Shown: positions 8,594 through 20,132 of the stretch, piece by piece
Position numbering within the stretch: position 1 is the first letter of the stretch
How the letters are laid out: every line of letters begins with the position of its first letter
Source: Thermicanus aegyptius DSM 12793
GTDB lineage: Bacteria > Bacillota > Bacilli > Thermicanales > Thermicanaceae
DNA: 64,000 bases
Assembly: GCF_000510645.1 (NCBI RefSeq)
Contig: NZ_KI783301.1
Coordinates: forward strand, 2,820,197-2,884,196
Direction: 5' to 3'
The notes under the pieces: generated by a model
What the model was told of the DNA's origin: nothing
Seen by the model: the letters and a program-made list of their open reading frames with translations, nothing else
Databases searched by the model: none
Position numbers and translations under genes: made by a program

Positions 8594-9757
8594 TTATTCG
8601 CCAAAAGCTTCGGCTGCCGTGATACGGTTTGTGATCGCTTCACGCTTATCCGAGATTGGCGCGAGTGTCGGTTTGCCGGGTTCCACCTTGACGAGTCCCG
8701 GTTCTTCGAGTAGCCGTTTGTAATCCGCTTTGCCGAGTACCTTTTCGATCTGAGCCACAGTCAACGGCTTGCGCTCGTACAATATCGCCTCGTCGATGCC
8801 GGCAGCTTTAAGCGCGGCGAACGCCGCGTCCTGGTCAACGTATTGCCGCGAGCTTCGTCCTTCAACGGCTTTCCATCCGGGAATTTCGTTGCCTTTAAGC
8901 GATTCGGCCAGAGCATATTCTTCGAGATCGGATACCCATTTCTCAAGCTCCCGGGCCCGCTCGAGGATCCGCCCTACCTCCTCATTGGAAATGAGCGGGG
9001 GAATCATCTTTTTGAAACCTTCCAGCTCCAGATAGTACTGTGCCCGGGCCCGACAAAGTGCCTTCGCCCTACAGAATCTGCAATGCTCCCCGGGAACGAA
9101 TTCCCCTTCCCCGGCGTAGGCTTTTGTCGCGATCGGCTTCACCCATTCGCCCCATTCGAGGAGCTCTTGAATAGTGATTTCGTCCTCGGAAATACTGTCG
9201 AGCCGTGGCTGGACGATTGTCATACGCACGCGATCAATCGGGAACAGGAAATTGTATGCCGCCCATGCCCCCAGCGCGTACAATCGCATTTGCGGATTGC
9301 CTTCTGCTGACACCGGTACGCCCTTCCCGTACTTCAGGTCGACGATGCGGAGCGTCCCGGAGCCGATGATGATACAGTCTCCGGTCCCGAATCCCTCCGG
9401 AACCCACGCGCTGAAATCGAGACGCTTTTCAACTGCAATGTAGGGCGGTGTCGTGAAGCCGTGGACAATGCCCTGAAGGTATTCGGTGTACACGTCTGTA
9501 TGCTTCATCATTTCGTCTTGATACAGTCCGTTCGATTGCAACTCTTTCAGCTTTTTGTTGAAGGTCCTCACATTCATCTGCTCGATGAAATGTTTCCGGA
9601 GCTTCAGTTCAGCGATAGCATGTGCCAGCCTGCCTTCTTCGGCGTATTCGGATTCCCGTTCCGGCAACGTCGCTTCAAGCCGGGCACTCGGGGTGCATGC
9701 CAGCCAGCGGTGGGCCCCGCTGGCGGAAAGGATCGCGTGGGCGCGTTCGGCTGTCAT
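8594..9757 (-). CDS. DUF2800 phage protein, Cas4/RecB-like nuclease, 387 aa
   Basis: Opening SASGAHRWLACTPSARLE, then EEGRLAHAIAEL, then GTGDCIIIGSGTLRIVDLKY and a Cys cluster FCRAKALCRARA near residue 225. These are DUF2800 hallmarks: a PD-(D/E)XK fold with catalytic D...DLK and a Cys patch as in Cas4/AddB-type iron-sulfur nucleases. Such proteins are the recombination exonucleases of many Firmicutes phages, acting with the adjacent DUF2815 protein. The ATG at 9757 overlaps the previous stop (ATGA), and DUF2815 starts 22 bp downstream, so they form one operon. Confidence 0.82.
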   Translation of the reverse strand: MTAERAHAILSASGAHRWLACTPSARLEATLPERESEYAEEGRLAHAIAELKLRKHFIEQMNVRTFNKKLKELQSNGLYQDEMMKHTDVYTEYLQGIVHGFTTPPYIAVEKRLDFSAWVPEGFGTGDCIIIGSGTLRIVDLKYGKGVPVSAEGNPQMRLYALGAWAAYNFLFPIDRVRMTIVQPRLDSISEDEITIQELLEWGEWVKPIATKAYAGEGEFVPGEHCRFCRAKALCRARAQYYLELEGFKKMIPPLISNEEVGRILERARELEKWVSDLEEYALAESLKGNEIPGWKAVEGRSSRQYVDQDAAFAALKAAGIDEAILYERKPLTVAQIEKVLGKADYKRLLEEPGLVKVEPGKPTLAPISDKREAITNRITAAEAFGE

Positions 9758-10062
9758 ACCCTACACCCCCGTTGATTGAGCTGTTCGAGGAGCATGGCGT
9801 TTTCCTCTCGGAGACGGCCAATCTCTTCTTCCAGTTTCATTGCGTAACGGATGGTTTGCGGCCAACCTACGCGGGCTTCAGCGATGAAACGGGCGTTTTC
9901 TTTACCTTTTGGCTGTTCTTTTCCGAAATCGCAACCAGCAATCCATACTACTTCGGCGTCGTTCCTGTCTTGTAAAACAAGCTCAGGATCAATGGCAACA
10001 CTCCATGGCCCTGGCGTCGCTGCTTCGCAAATCTTAAGGTCTTTTCCCAAGTCACGCCACAT
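9754..10062 (-). CDS. Phage hypothetical protein, 102 aa
   Basis: Contains ATPGPWSVA near the N terminus and ENARFIAEARVGWPQTIRYA in the middle, a pattern I associate with Ead/Ea22-like phage early proteins, followed by a short coiled coil LEEEIGRLREENAMLLEQL. No function known. ATG at 10062 uses a TGATG overlap with the upstream stop and its own stop overlaps the DUF2800 start, so translation is coupled on both sides. Confidence 0.65.
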   Translation of the reverse strand: MWRDLGKDLKICEAATPGPWSVAIDPELVLQDRNDAEVVWIAGCDFGKEQPKGKENARFIAEARVGWPQTIRYAMKLEEEIGRLREENAMLLEQLNQRGCRV

Positions 10063-10622
10063 CAAATCTTCGCCCCCATCTGCCGGAGCGCCGTTGCAAA
10101 AGCTCCATACTGCTCTTTCGGGAGCGCCGTCAACGCCTGTACTCCAAACTGCTGCAACAATTGAACCAGCTCTTCACGCCGCCCCGCATCTACCAACTGA
10201 GTCGCAGCAACGGCCAATTGGTCCAGGGTGTAGGTTTGCGCTGCCGTGGGCACTGCTGCAGGTGCAGGAGGTTGTACTGGAGCGGCAGGTGCGGTCGGTG
10301 CAGCTGTCGGTATGGTTGGTGCTGTGGTCGGTACGGTTTGCGTAGCGGGCGCTGCTGTCGGAACTACGGCAGGAGGAGACGTTGGAATCGGTGTGGATCC
10401 CTGCGTATAGGATGTAGGCACAGGTACCGGGGTGGGAGCCTGAACCGGTGATTGGGAAACGGTCGGCGAAATCGGAGTCGTTGTAGCTGGTTCAACGGCT
10501 GCAGCCGTTTGCGCTGGTTGAGCGGCTACGTTGATTGCCTTTCCTGCGATGGCCGCTGCCAAGGATTGAACGGCTTCAACCAATTCGGGGGAGTGAATGC
10601 GAACGTCAATCGTAACGTGCAT
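10062..10622 (-). CDS. Phage protein with Ala/Pro/Thr-rich linker, 186 aa
   Basis: Three parts are visible. A short N-terminal segment MHVTIDVRIHSPELVEAVQS precedes ~100 residues of low-complexity Pro/Thr/Ala/Val linker. The C-terminal helical segment includes GVQALTALPKEQYGAFATAL. The C-terminal part recurs in Firmicutes phage early proteins without known function. AAAGGAG precedes ATG 10622. The linker suggests two small domains tethered together, perhaps bridging recombination partners; this is inference. Confidence 0.62.
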   Translation of the reverse strand: MHVTIDVRIHSPELVEAVQSLAAAIAGKAINVAAQPAQTAAAVEPATTTPISPTVSQSPVQAPTPVPVPTSYTQGSTPIPTSPPAVVPTAAPATQTVPTTAPTIPTAAPTAPAAPVQPPAPAAVPTAAQTYTLDQLAVAATQLVDAGRREELVQLLQQFGVQALTALPKEQYGAFATALRQMGAKI

Positions 10623-10672
10623 GTATGATTACTCCTTTCATTTTTTGGGGTATACTGATAGATAGGGTTTTC

Positions 10673-10831
10673 TTATGCAGTCGTCCTTTGCGACGGTTGC
10701 TCTTTTTGTTTGAGCCGCGATACACAACGCTCAAGTTGCCGATGGTAAATTCTCAAAGTTCGCTTTGATTTCGAGATCAACATCAGCTGCATGAGACTTT
10801 GACAAGTGCGGATCCGCTGTTCTCGGGTCAT
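10673..10831 (-). CDS. Small basic phage protein, 52 aa
   Basis: An open frame starting MTREQRIRTCQSLMQL, with GGAGGTG nine bases upstream of ATG 10831 and an ATGA overlap with the preceding zinc-ribbon gene. It is rich in Arg and Lys (pattern RTLRIYHRQLERCVSRLKQK). No family recognised. The coupling and good ribosome site support it as real. Confidence 0.5.
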   Translation of the reverse strand: MTREQRIRTCQSLMQLMLISKSKRTLRIYHRQLERCVSRLKQKEQPSQRTTA

Positions 10832-10989
10832 GACTGGTTCACCTCCTCCCTAAGCCCGTTTTCAGGTTCGTCCTGGACGAGCGTTTTCTCGGCCTGCTCC
10901 TTGGCATAACATACCGGCCCGAAGCCCAGTTCTCGACTTTTTTCTGACCGAAGTTTCCGGCCGCAACGTTCGCAGTGTTCTTTTTCCAC
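10828..10989 (-). CDS. Small zinc-ribbon protein (DUF6011-like), 53 aa
   Basis: Reads HCERCGRKLRSEKSRELGFG then PVC: a CxxC followed ~17 residues later by a GxGPxC motif, the signature of DUF6011-like phage zinc ribbons. The GTG at 10989 has AAAGGAGG about 11 bases upstream; an in-frame GTG at 11001 is inside that site. The stop overlaps the next start. Role unknown; probably nucleic-acid or protein binding through zinc. Confidence 0.6.
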   Translation of the reverse strand: MEKEHCERCGRKLRSEKSRELGFGPVCYAKEQAEKTLVQDEPENGLREEVNQS

Positions 10990-10997
10990 GGCTTTTT

Positions 10998-11222
10998 TCA
11001 CCTCCTTTCAATCCGATCCAGTTCCGCGCAGATCTCATGGTGCCATTCGACATCGCCCGCTTGGTATGCCATCAGGGAGAAGTTTTTCAGCTGCGCCATC
11101 TTCCATTGACGGTTGACCAGGTATAAGTACGATTCACGAAATTCTTTCATTTCTGCTGCAGTCAGTGGCCGGTAATGCTGAATAACCGCAAGTTCGATAA
11201 AACGCTCGACCACGACGTTCAT
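10998..11222 (-). CDS. Phage early protein (DUF7667-like), 74 aa
   Basis: Contains ELAVIQHYRPLTAAEMKEF, then NRQWKMAQLKNFSLMA and WHHEICAELD. This helical pattern is common in Bacillus and Paenibacillus prophage early regions. Function unknown. It sits between the DUF771-like protein and the zinc-ribbon gene in the same operon. Confidence 0.62.
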   Translation of the reverse strand: MNVVVERFIELAVIQHYRPLTAAEMKEFRESYLYLVNRQWKMAQLKNFSLMAYQAGDVEWHHEICAELDRIERR

Positions 11223-11226
11223 CTGG

Positions 11227-11490
11227 CTATCTCCTTTCCCTTAGCCATTCGAGAAGAAATTTTTTCGTCTCCTGAGCTGGGAAGTACCACTTCCCACCTA
11301 CCTTGAATTTTGGAAACCGCTGGTCGAAGAAAAATTCTTTCTGGATCGTGTTCCAGGACATGCAGGTACGGCGCATGAGTTCTTTGCTATCCCAGAACAC
11401 GAGTTCGGTATCGGCTTCTTTGACAAGCTCGGCGATTCGCTGTCGGATTTGTTCTTGGACGGCAACTTCGTCGATTTGGACGGTTAGCAT
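11227..11490 (-). CDS. DUF771-like phage DNA-binding protein, 87 aa
   Basis: The C-terminal half reads MSWNTIQKEFFFDQRFPKFK then GGKWYFPAQETKKFLLEWL. This is a winged-helix/excisionase-like layout typical of DUF771 phage proteins. The ATG at 11490 has GGGAGG six bases upstream; an in-frame longer start at 11511 lacks one. It is placed just after the Rha regulator, so an early regulatory or excisionase role is plausible but not shown. Confidence 0.68.
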   Translation of the reverse strand: MLTVQIDEVAVQEQIRQRIAELVKEADTELVFWDSKELMRRTCMSWNTIQKEFFFDQRFPKFKVGGKWYFPAQETKKFLLEWLRERR

Positions 11491-11503
11491 GCGGAACCTC
11501 CCT

Positions 11504-12157
11504 TCACGCAATCCTCTTCAGTTTCATCCGCTCGTAATGCTGCGCCAGTATCTGTTTCCGCTGCTCGTACTCCGGCACGGCTATGATCAGACCGATGTCC
11601 ACCCGCTGGAGTGTTTCGATCGCGTGAATCTGCTCAGCGGTCAGGTATGGGCGGATGACTTCCCCTTTCGGCAGCCCGTATTTCTCCCGGAACGTCTTGG
11701 CGTCCATCCCGATCACGATCCGATAGATCATGTTGATCTCGTTGGAAAAGTGGTAGTGCTTCGGTTCATCGTGCGCTGCCATGATCGCTTCCGTGAAGGC
11801 CGGGAATTCCATTTTTGCCGCCTGGAGCGAACGGATGAACTGCTCCATTTCGTTGAAGCGGCGGATGTAAGCTTCTTTGAAACGGGCGGCCTTTTTGCCG
11901 CGGTATCCCATCACAAGGAAGGTGAAACCGTCTTTTGTTATGAGGTATTCTTTGTTCCACTTGCCGGATGGGTCTTTGTATTTACTCACTTCAAAATTGA
12001 GGGCAGTAAATTCGGCGCTGCAATCGAGGTTTTCGATGTCACGGAGCACGTTGTAATGCTCTTTTCCGAACTCCTCCGCCACTTGCCGGCTACTGCAGAA
12101 CGCTATGCCGTTCCGTTCGTAAAGGCGGTATTCCGGATTTAGGACGAGTTTAGGCAA
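11504..12157 (-). CDS. Rha-family phage regulatory protein with C-terminal ORF6C-like domain
   Basis: The N-terminal domain has the Rha pattern SSRQVAEEFGKEHYNVLRDI (residues ~25-45), then KEYLITKDGFTFLVMGYRGK and ARFKEAYIRRFNEME. The C-terminal ~90 residues carry KTFREKYGLPKGEVI and a helical end, resembling the ORF6C-type extension. Rha proteins from temperate phages modulate lysogenic development. TTG 12157 has AGAGGTG at normal spacing; GTG 12166 is in frame but overlaps that site. It is the first long gene after the Cro-like regulator in the leftward transcript. Confidence 0.8.
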   Translation of the reverse strand: MPKLVLNPEYRLYERNGIAFCSSRQVAEEFGKEHYNVLRDIENLDCSAEFTALNFEVSKYKDPSGKWNKEYLITKDGFTFLVMGYRGKKAARFKEAYIRRFNEMEQFIRSLQAAKMEFPAFTEAIMAAHDEPKHYHFSNEINMIYRIVIGMDAKTFREKYGLPKGEVIRPYLTAEQIHAIETLQRVDIGLIIAVPEYEQRKQILAQHYERMKLKRIA

Positions 12158-12217
12158 ACTTTTCACCTCTTTTCTGTTATTTATACTTGCGTTAATTTAA
12201 CTAACGGTATATAATTA

Positions 12218-12460
12218 CTATCGTCGAGGCACTTCGCGCTCCGCTTGGGCAACTAAATCAGGAAACAGTTCTTCTGGTGTTGTTTCAAAATACTTTGCTA
12301 GCTTAAACAGAAGTTCAGCGCTTGGATTTCCACGCCCTGATTCAATATTGCGGATTTGCGTTTCGCTAACATTGAGATCAAGGGAAACGCGCCGTTGAGA
12401 AACATTAAATTTTTTTCGGAGTGCTTGAAATTGCTTTCGGCGTTGAAGAGCTGTCGACAC
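12218..12460 (-). CDS. Cro/C1-type HTH regulator (Cro-like), 80 aa
   Basis: A single XRE helix-turn-helix, NVSQRRVSLDLNVSETQIRN followed by IESGRGNPSAELLFKLAKYF, with a short basic tail. The size and the divergent position opposite the repressor gene indicate the Cro-like early regulator. GTG 12460 is nine bases from AAAGGAG; the ATG at 12469 is too close. It is expected to bind the GGTAATTTA operators just upstream. Confidence 0.82.
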   Translation of the reverse strand: MSTALQRRKQFQALRKKFNVSQRRVSLDLNVSETQIRNIESGRGNPSAELLFKLAKYFETTPEELFPDLVAQAEREVPRR

Positions 12461-12479
12461 TTTAATCATCTCCTTTCGC

Positions 12480-12547
12480 GGTAATTTAGTTCACATATTC
12501 ATTATAACCGGTAATTTAATCACCGTCAAGAGGGTAATTTAATTTGC
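12480..12547. promoter_or_regulatory. Prophage operator region: three GGTAATTTA repeats
   Basis: Three 15-bp sites start at 12480, 12510 and 12533, all beginning GGTAATTTA. The middle one, GGTAATTTAATCACC, is a good imperfect palindrome (GGTnATTnAATnACC); the others keep the left half. They sit in the 104-bp gap between the divergent Cro-like and repressor genes, so they are the likely operators for both. The middle site lies inside the leftward promoter spacer and the first lies just downstream of its -10. Confidence 0.75.
12501..12529 (-). promoter_or_regulatory. Leftward early (lytic) promoter
   Basis: Minus-strand TTGACG, 17 bases, TATAAT: near-consensus sigma-A promoter driving the Cro-like gene and early operon. 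The middle operator (12510-12524) overlaps its spacer, so a bound repressor would block RNA polymerase. Confidence 0.85.
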
Positions 12548-12564
12548 TGTTGGAGGTTATTCAC

Positions 12565-13215
12565 TTGAATGCGAATGAGCGGAAAGAAATGGGGCGCAGA
12601 ATAAAAGCGGCCAGGGAAGCAATAGGACTGACACAAGATGACTTAGCGGAAAAATTAAATATTAAGAATAGAGCTACGATCTCGAGTTACGAATCTGGAA
12701 GGGCTTTACCACCGAGCGATATTTTACGCGAGCTTGCAGATATACTCATGGTTTCCGCAGATTATCTTCTCGGCCGTGATAAACCGCAAGCAGTAGATTT
12801 GGGGATAGCAGATATTGGTTGGGCTGTTAAAGAAGAGCGACAAGAACAGGGATTAACCCAACAACAATTAGGTGAAGCCGTTGGCGTTTCGCAAACAACG
12901 ATTTCTCAGTACGAACGTGGGTTAATTTCAATACCATCGGATATTGCCGAAAAGATTGCAGACGTATTCGGAATGTCCTTACCAGCTTTTTTACACAAAT
13001 ACAATATGTTTGATGAATACATCCCTCCTGAATTTGACGGTGACGTGGATAAATATTTAGCGTTTAAAAAAGCCGAAGAAGAGGACGCAAAACGAGATCC
13101 CGGTTACGACATTGAAACCATCGCCGCCCACCATGATGGAGAAGATTGGACAGAAGAAGAATTACGAGAAATTGAGCGTTTTAAGGAGTTTTTACGTTCC
13201 AAAAGAAAATCCTAA
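12565..13215 (+). CDS. CI-like repressor with two HTH domains, 216 aa
   Basis: Two complete XRE helix-turn-helix domains occur in tandem: GLTQDDLAEKLNIKNRATIS near residues 20-40, and GLTQQQLGEAVGVSQTTISQ near 95-115. Each is followed by the YExG-type turn (YESGRALP, YERGLISIP). A Glu/Asp-rich C-terminal tail (~150-216) follows with no LexA-type peptidase motif. TTG 12565 has GGAGG eight bases upstream. The following ImmA-like peptidase gene suggests induction by proteolysis of this repressor, as in ICEBs1-type switches, rather than RecA-driven self-cleavage. Confidence 0.85.
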   Translation: MNANERKEMGRRIKAAREAIGLTQDDLAEKLNIKNRATISSYESGRALPPSDILRELADILMVSADYLLGRDKPQAVDLGIADIGWAVKEERQEQGLTQQQLGEAVGVSQTTISQYERGLISIPSDIAEKIADVFGMSLPAFLHKYNMFDEYIPPEFDGDVDKYLAFKKAEEEDAKRDPGYDIETIAAHHDGEDWTEEELREIERFKEFLRSKRKS

Positions 13216-13231
13216 TCCCAGGAGTGACAGT

Positions 13232-13696
13232 ATGGTCTACGAACATCTACTCAGGGAGGCAGAACATCATGGGTTAGACATCTATGAGAAGCCTATGACG
13301 CTAACAGTTAAGGGTCTCTACGCTGATGGAGCAATCTGGATAAACAAACACATCCCTAACACCGCCGAAAAAGTCTGCATCCTTGCTGAAGAATTAGGGC
13401 ACTACCACACATCGGCTGGCAATATCTTGGATCAAACCAAAATCGTGAACCGCAAGCAAGAACAGCGGGCACGAACCTGGGCGTATGAGAAATTGATTCC
13501 CTTATCGGTCTTTGTAGAAGCCCACAAACAGGGTATCCAAAACCGATATGAGTTCGCCGAATATCTTGGCGTGTCTGAACATTTTCTTGAATCAGCCGTG
13601 CAACGCTATAAAGAAAAATATGGTCTGTATGTATCGGTTGATGGGTATACAATTAGTTTCGAGCCTTTAGGAGTGATTGAATTTTTCGAGTTTTAG
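13232..13696 (+). CDS. ImmA/IrrE-type metallopeptidase, 154 aa
   Basis: The family core is CILAEELGHYHT near residues 50-61: the usual HExxH appears as EELGH, so the first metal-binding His is replaced by Glu, a variant common in phage members. It is followed by EQRARTWAYEKLIPL, which provides the third ligand region. ImmA-like proteins cleave the cognate phage repressor. ATG 13232 has AGGAGTG upstream; the gene starts 16 bp after the repressor and ends 15 bp before the integrase, giving a lysogeny operon. Confidence 0.85.
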   Translation: MVYEHLLREAEHHGLDIYEKPMTLTVKGLYADGAIWINKHIPNTAEKVCILAEELGHYHTSAGNILDQTKIVNRKQEQRARTWAYEKLIPLSVFVEAHKQGIQNRYEFAEYLGVSEHFLESAVQRYKEKYGLYVSVDGYTISFEPLGVIEFFEF

Positions 13697-13711
13697 GAGG
13701 TGGACAAGCCT

Positions 13712-14857
13712 ATGGCCAGCTTTAGAAAGCGAGGTTCCTATTGGGAATACCGAATCAGTTACGTGGATCGTCGAACCGGGAAGTACCAGCTGAAATCGAA
13801 GGGAGGATTTAAGACCAAAAAGGAAGCGGAACTGGCAGCAGCTGCCGAAAAGATACGGATTGAAGAACGTGGGTTTGCGGAAAACGGGAATGAAACGATT
13901 ACCGTATATATGGAAAAATGGCTAGAGGTTTTTAAACGCCCGGCCGTGAAGCTTAACACATACCTTGTCCAGGAACGAACTGTCCGGCGGAATATCCTTC
14001 CGCGTTGGGGAAATTACCGGTTAAAAGACATTACCAGAACTGAATACCAGGGGTGGATCAACGAGCTGCGAGAAAAGTACAGTGAAGGGACTGTTAGGCG
14101 GATTCATAGCATTTTTTCCAGTGCTATTAACGATGCGATCCATGAGTTTGGGATCCTACGTGGCAATCCCCTGCAGAAAATCAAAATTGCTAAAGATGAA
14201 AGTGAGGACGCTGGAAAAATCAAGTTTTTCTCGGTTGAAGAATTGAATCGTTTCCTGGCCGTCTGCGTACCAGCAAAACATGCAAAATACCAGCACTCCC
14301 GCCATTATACGGCGCTTTTTACACTCTTGGCTCGCACAGGCCTCCGGATCGGCGAAGCACTCGCGCTGACTTGGGACGACATTGACTTAGTCAAAGGCAC
14401 GCTTAGTGTCAATAAAACGCTTATTTATCCACTCAACACGGATCCGCGCGTAACCACACCGAAAACCAAATCCAGCATTCGCATAATTAAGCTGGACCCT
14501 GAAACTGTGCGGGTCATGAAAGAATACCGGCTAAATCAAAAGGAGACGATCCTCCGATACAGCTTTAAGCGATCCGAACTCAACTTGGTTTTTCATCAGC
14601 AAGACGGCCGCTGGCTTCGAATTAATGTCGTTCGCGAATACATGAAGGAAGTCTGCAGGCGCATCGGTCTTCCGCAGTTGTCACCGCATGCCCTTCGCCA
14701 CAGCCATGCCGTCCATCTGCTTGAAGCTGGTGCAACGATTAAATATGTTGCTGAGCGGCTGGGGCACGCTTCTATTAAGACGACGGAGAAATACCTCCAC
14801 GTCACGCAAAAAATAGAAAAGGACGCACTGGCTCTGTACGAGCAGTACGTCCGCTAA
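13712..14857 (+). CDS. int: Prophage tyrosine integrase, 381 aa
   Basis: The N-terminal AP2-like arm-binding region (residues ~1-50) contains KGGFKTKKEAELAA. A SAM-like core-binding domain (~60-160) and the catalytic domain follow. Visible catalytic residues are Arg in ARTGLRIGEAL (~212), Lys in TPKTKSSIR, HxxR in HALRHSHAVH, His in LGHAS, and Tyr in TEKYLHVT (~361). Full-length for the ICEBs1/Tn916-type integrase family. ATG 13712 has AGGAGG 11 bases upstream. It is the outermost prophage gene and abuts sufB, defining the element boundary. Confidence 0.95.
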   Translation: MASFRKRGSYWEYRISYVDRRTGKYQLKSKGGFKTKKEAELAAAAEKIRIEERGFAENGNETITVYMEKWLEVFKRPAVKLNTYLVQERTVRRNILPRWGNYRLKDITRTEYQGWINELREKYSEGTVRRIHSIFSSAINDAIHEFGILRGNPLQKIKIAKDESEDAGKIKFFSVEELNRFLAVCVPAKHAKYQHSRHYTALFTLLARTGLRIGEALALTWDDIDLVKGTLSVNKTLIYPLNTDPRVTTPKTKSSIRIIKLDPETVRVMKEYRLNQKETILRYSFKRSELNLVFHQQDGRWLRINVVREYMKEVCRRIGLPQLSPHALRHSHAVHLLEAGATIKYVAERLGHASIKTTEKYLHVTQKIEKDALALYEQYVR

Positions 14858-14921
14858 GAATTTTGGTCCGATTTTGGTCTTGAGCCCTTCTCAACCCCTG
14901 ACAATCCGCACAAAATCAAGC
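14858..14921. other. Probable prophage attachment junction at the 3' end of sufB
   Basis: The 64 bp between the integrase stop and the sufB stop contain a doubled TTTTGGTC phrase (14863-14881) and the end of sufB. A tyrosine integrase gene ending this close to a conserved core gene usually marks an att site, with the gene's 3' end serving as attB. The other end of the prophage is off-window, so the core repeat cannot be identified here. Confidence 0.45.
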
Positions 14922-16319
14922 TTATCCTATACTTCCCTCCATCTCGAACTTGATGAGCCGATTCATCTCAACGGCATACTCCATCGGCAACTCCTTGGTA
15001 AAAGGCTCGATAAAGCCCATGATAATCATCTGCGTTGCTTCTTGTTCACTTAATCCCCGACTCATCAGATAGAAGAGTTGATCTTCACTCACCTTAGAGA
15101 CGGTGGCCTCATGTTCCAGCGTCACATTTTCGTTCAAGATTTCATTATGAGGAATCGTATCGGAGGTAGACTTGTTGTCAAGGATGATGGTGTCACACTT
15201 CACGTTGGCCTTGGACCCATCGGCATTCTTTCCGAAAGAGACCAGACCCCGGTAGGTCGCCTTTCCCCCATCTTTGCTTAAAGATTTGGAAGTGATGGTT
15301 GCGGTGCAGTTCGGTGCAAGGGCAATCACTTTTGCTCCCGCATCCTGATGCTGCCCCTTTCCGGCAACGGCGATGGAGAGAACGTCCGCTTTTCCTCCCT
15401 CTCCTTTCATGATGACGGCAGGGTATTTCATGGTGAGCTTGCTGCCTATGTTGCCGTCCACCCACTCCATGTGGCCCTCTCTTTCGGTCACGGCCCGTTT
15501 CGTCACCAAGTTATACACATTGTTGGACCAATTTTGAATGGTGGTATAACGGCAGCGGGCCCTTTCCTTCACGATGATCTCTACGACGGCGCTGTGAAGA
15601 GAATCGGTGGTATAGATGGGAGCGGTACAACCTTCGACATAATGGACGAAGGCATCATCATCAACGATGATCAATGTCCGTTCAAATTGGCCCATGTTTT
15701 CCGAATTGATGCGGAAATAAGCTTGAAGGGGGATATCCACCTTTACCCCTTTCGGAACGTAGATGAAACTTCCTCCCGACCAGACGGCGCTGTTTAGGGC
15801 CGCAAATTTATTGTCGGTGGGCGGAACGACGGTGCCGAAGTACCGCCTAAACAGATCCGGATGCTCCTTTAAGGCGGAGTCGGTATCCATGAAGATGACG
15901 CCGCGGTCTTCCAATTCCTTGCGCATGTTGTGGTAGACCACTTCCGATTCATATTGGGCGGAAACCCCAGCCAGGAATTTCTGCTCCGCCTCCGGGATGC
16001 CTAGCTTATCGAACGTGTTTTTAATCTCTTCCGGGACCTCTTCCCAACTTCTCCCCTGTTTCTCGGAAGGTTTTACATAATAGGTGATGTTGTCGAAGTC
16101 GATCTCCTCCAGATTTCCACCCCACTTGGGAAGGGGCTTCTGGAAAAAGATCTCCAGGGATTTCAATCGAAATTGGGTCATCCAATCCGGCTCCCCCTTC
16201 ATCCGGGAGATTTCCAGTACTACATCCCGGTTTAGACCCCGCCGGGTCCGGTAAACGGACACGTCCCGATCATGGAAGCCATATTGGTATTCGGATAAGA
16301 CCGGAGCTTTCTTTGCCAT
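14922..16319 (-). CDS. sufB: Fe-S cluster assembly protein SufB, 465 aa
   Basis: Scaffold subunit of the SufBCD complex, which assembles iron-sulfur clusters in the cytosol. Recognised by [14 protein letters not shown] near the N terminus, the beta-helix core with [20 protein letters not shown], the long [14 protein letters not shown] region, and the C-terminal [20 protein letters not shown]. Full length for Firmicutes SufB. It is the last gene of sufCDSUB and starts 4 bp after sufU. The prophage integrase lies immediately beyond its stop; the C terminus here ends FEMEGSIG and looks normal. Confidence 0.97.
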   Translation of the reverse strand: MAKKAPVLSEYQYGFHDRDVSVYRTRRGLNRDVVLEISRMKGEPDWMTQFRLKSLEIFFQKPLPKWGGNLEEIDFDNITYYVKPSEKQGRSWEEVPEEIKNTFDKLGIPEAEQKFLAGVSAQYESEVVYHNMRKELEDRGVIFMDTDSALKEHPDLFRRYFGTVVPPTDNKFAALNSAVWSGGSFIYVPKGVKVDIPLQAYFRINSENMGQFERTLIIVDDDAFVHYVEGCTAPIYTTDSLHSAVVEIIVKERARCRYTTIQNWSNNVYNLVTKRAVTEREGHMEWVDGNIGSKLTMKYPAVIMKGEGGKADVLSIAVAGKGQHQDAGAKVIALAPNCTATITSKSLSKDGGKATYRGLVSFGKNADGSKANVKCDTIILDNKSTSDTIPHNEILNENVTLEHEATVSKVSEDQLFYLMSRGLSEQEATQMIIMGFIEPFTKELPMEYAVEMNRLIKFEMEGSIG

Positions 16320-16322
16320 CCT

Positions 16323-19271
<2,949 letters not shown>

Positions 19272-19282
19272 GATTTCACCCC

Positions 19283-20068
19283 CTACGCTTCCTGGCCTAC
19301 GGTTTCATCTACGATGCCCAACTCTTCCTTAATCCAATCGTACCCTTCTTTCTCCAGCCGTTCCGCAAGCTCAGGCCCACCCGATTTGACAATCCTTCCT
19401 TGCATCATAACGTGGACAAAGTCAGGTACGATATAATGAAGGAGCCTTTGGTAGTGGGTGATGACCAACAAGGCGAGCTCCGGAGACCGAAGGGAATTTA
19501 CACCGTTCGCCACCACTTTTAGGGCATCAATATCCAGTCCTGAATCGATTTCGTCCAGGATGGCGACGCGAGGCTCCAACATCATCATTTGCAGGATCTC
19601 ATTCCGCTTCTTCTCCCCGCCGGAAAAGCCCTCATTGAGGTAGCGGTTCGCCATGCTGGAGTCCATCTCCAGTTGATTCATTGCTTTCTCCAATTGGCGA
19701 ACAAATTTCATGACGGAGATTTCATTTCCCTCTCCCCTGCGGGCATTGATCGCTGTGCGAAGAAAATCGGCATTGGTTACCCCACTAATTTCGCTGGGGT
19801 ATTGCATGGCGAGGAAAAGACCTTTCAGGGCCCGTTCATCCACGGACATCTCCAACAGATCTTCCCCATCCAAAGTAACCTTTCCCCCTGTCACTTCATA
19901 TTTAGGATGCCCCATAAGCGCCGAAGCCAACGTGCTCTTTCCTGTACCGTTCGGCCCCATGATGGCGTGGGTCTCTCCCCCTTTCATCGTTAAATTTAAA
20001 CCGCGTATAATCTCTTTTCCTTCGACACGAACGTGCAAATCTTCAATGATCAGATGAGGGGCTGTCAT
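19283..20068 (-). CDS. sufC: SufC ATPase, 261 aa
   Basis: The ABC-type ATPase driving the Suf scaffold. Walker A GPNGTGKSTLAS (~38), signature FSGGEKKRNEILQM (~148) and Walker B VAILDEIDSGLDIDAL (~170) are intact. Full length. First gene of sufCDSUB, with GGAGG about 12 bases before ATG 20068 and a strong promoter ~95 bp upstream. Confidence 0.97.
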   Translation of the reverse strand: MTAPHLIIEDLHVRVEGKEIIRGLNLTMKGGETHAIMGPNGTGKSTLASALMGHPKYEVTGGKVTLDGEDLLEMSVDERALKGLFLAMQYPSEISGVTNADFLRTAINARRGEGNEISVMKFVRQLEKAMNQLEMDSSMANRYLNEGFSGGEKKRNEILQMMMLEPRVAILDEIDSGLDIDALKVVANGVNSLRSPELALLVITHYQRLLHYIVPDFVHVMMQGRIVKSGGPELAERLEKEGYDWIKEELGIVDETVGQEA

Positions 20069-20132
20069 TTATGTCCAATCCTCCATTTGCCAAAATAGAT
20101 CTTTTCTTAGCATAAAGCAAAGCTAACTAATT

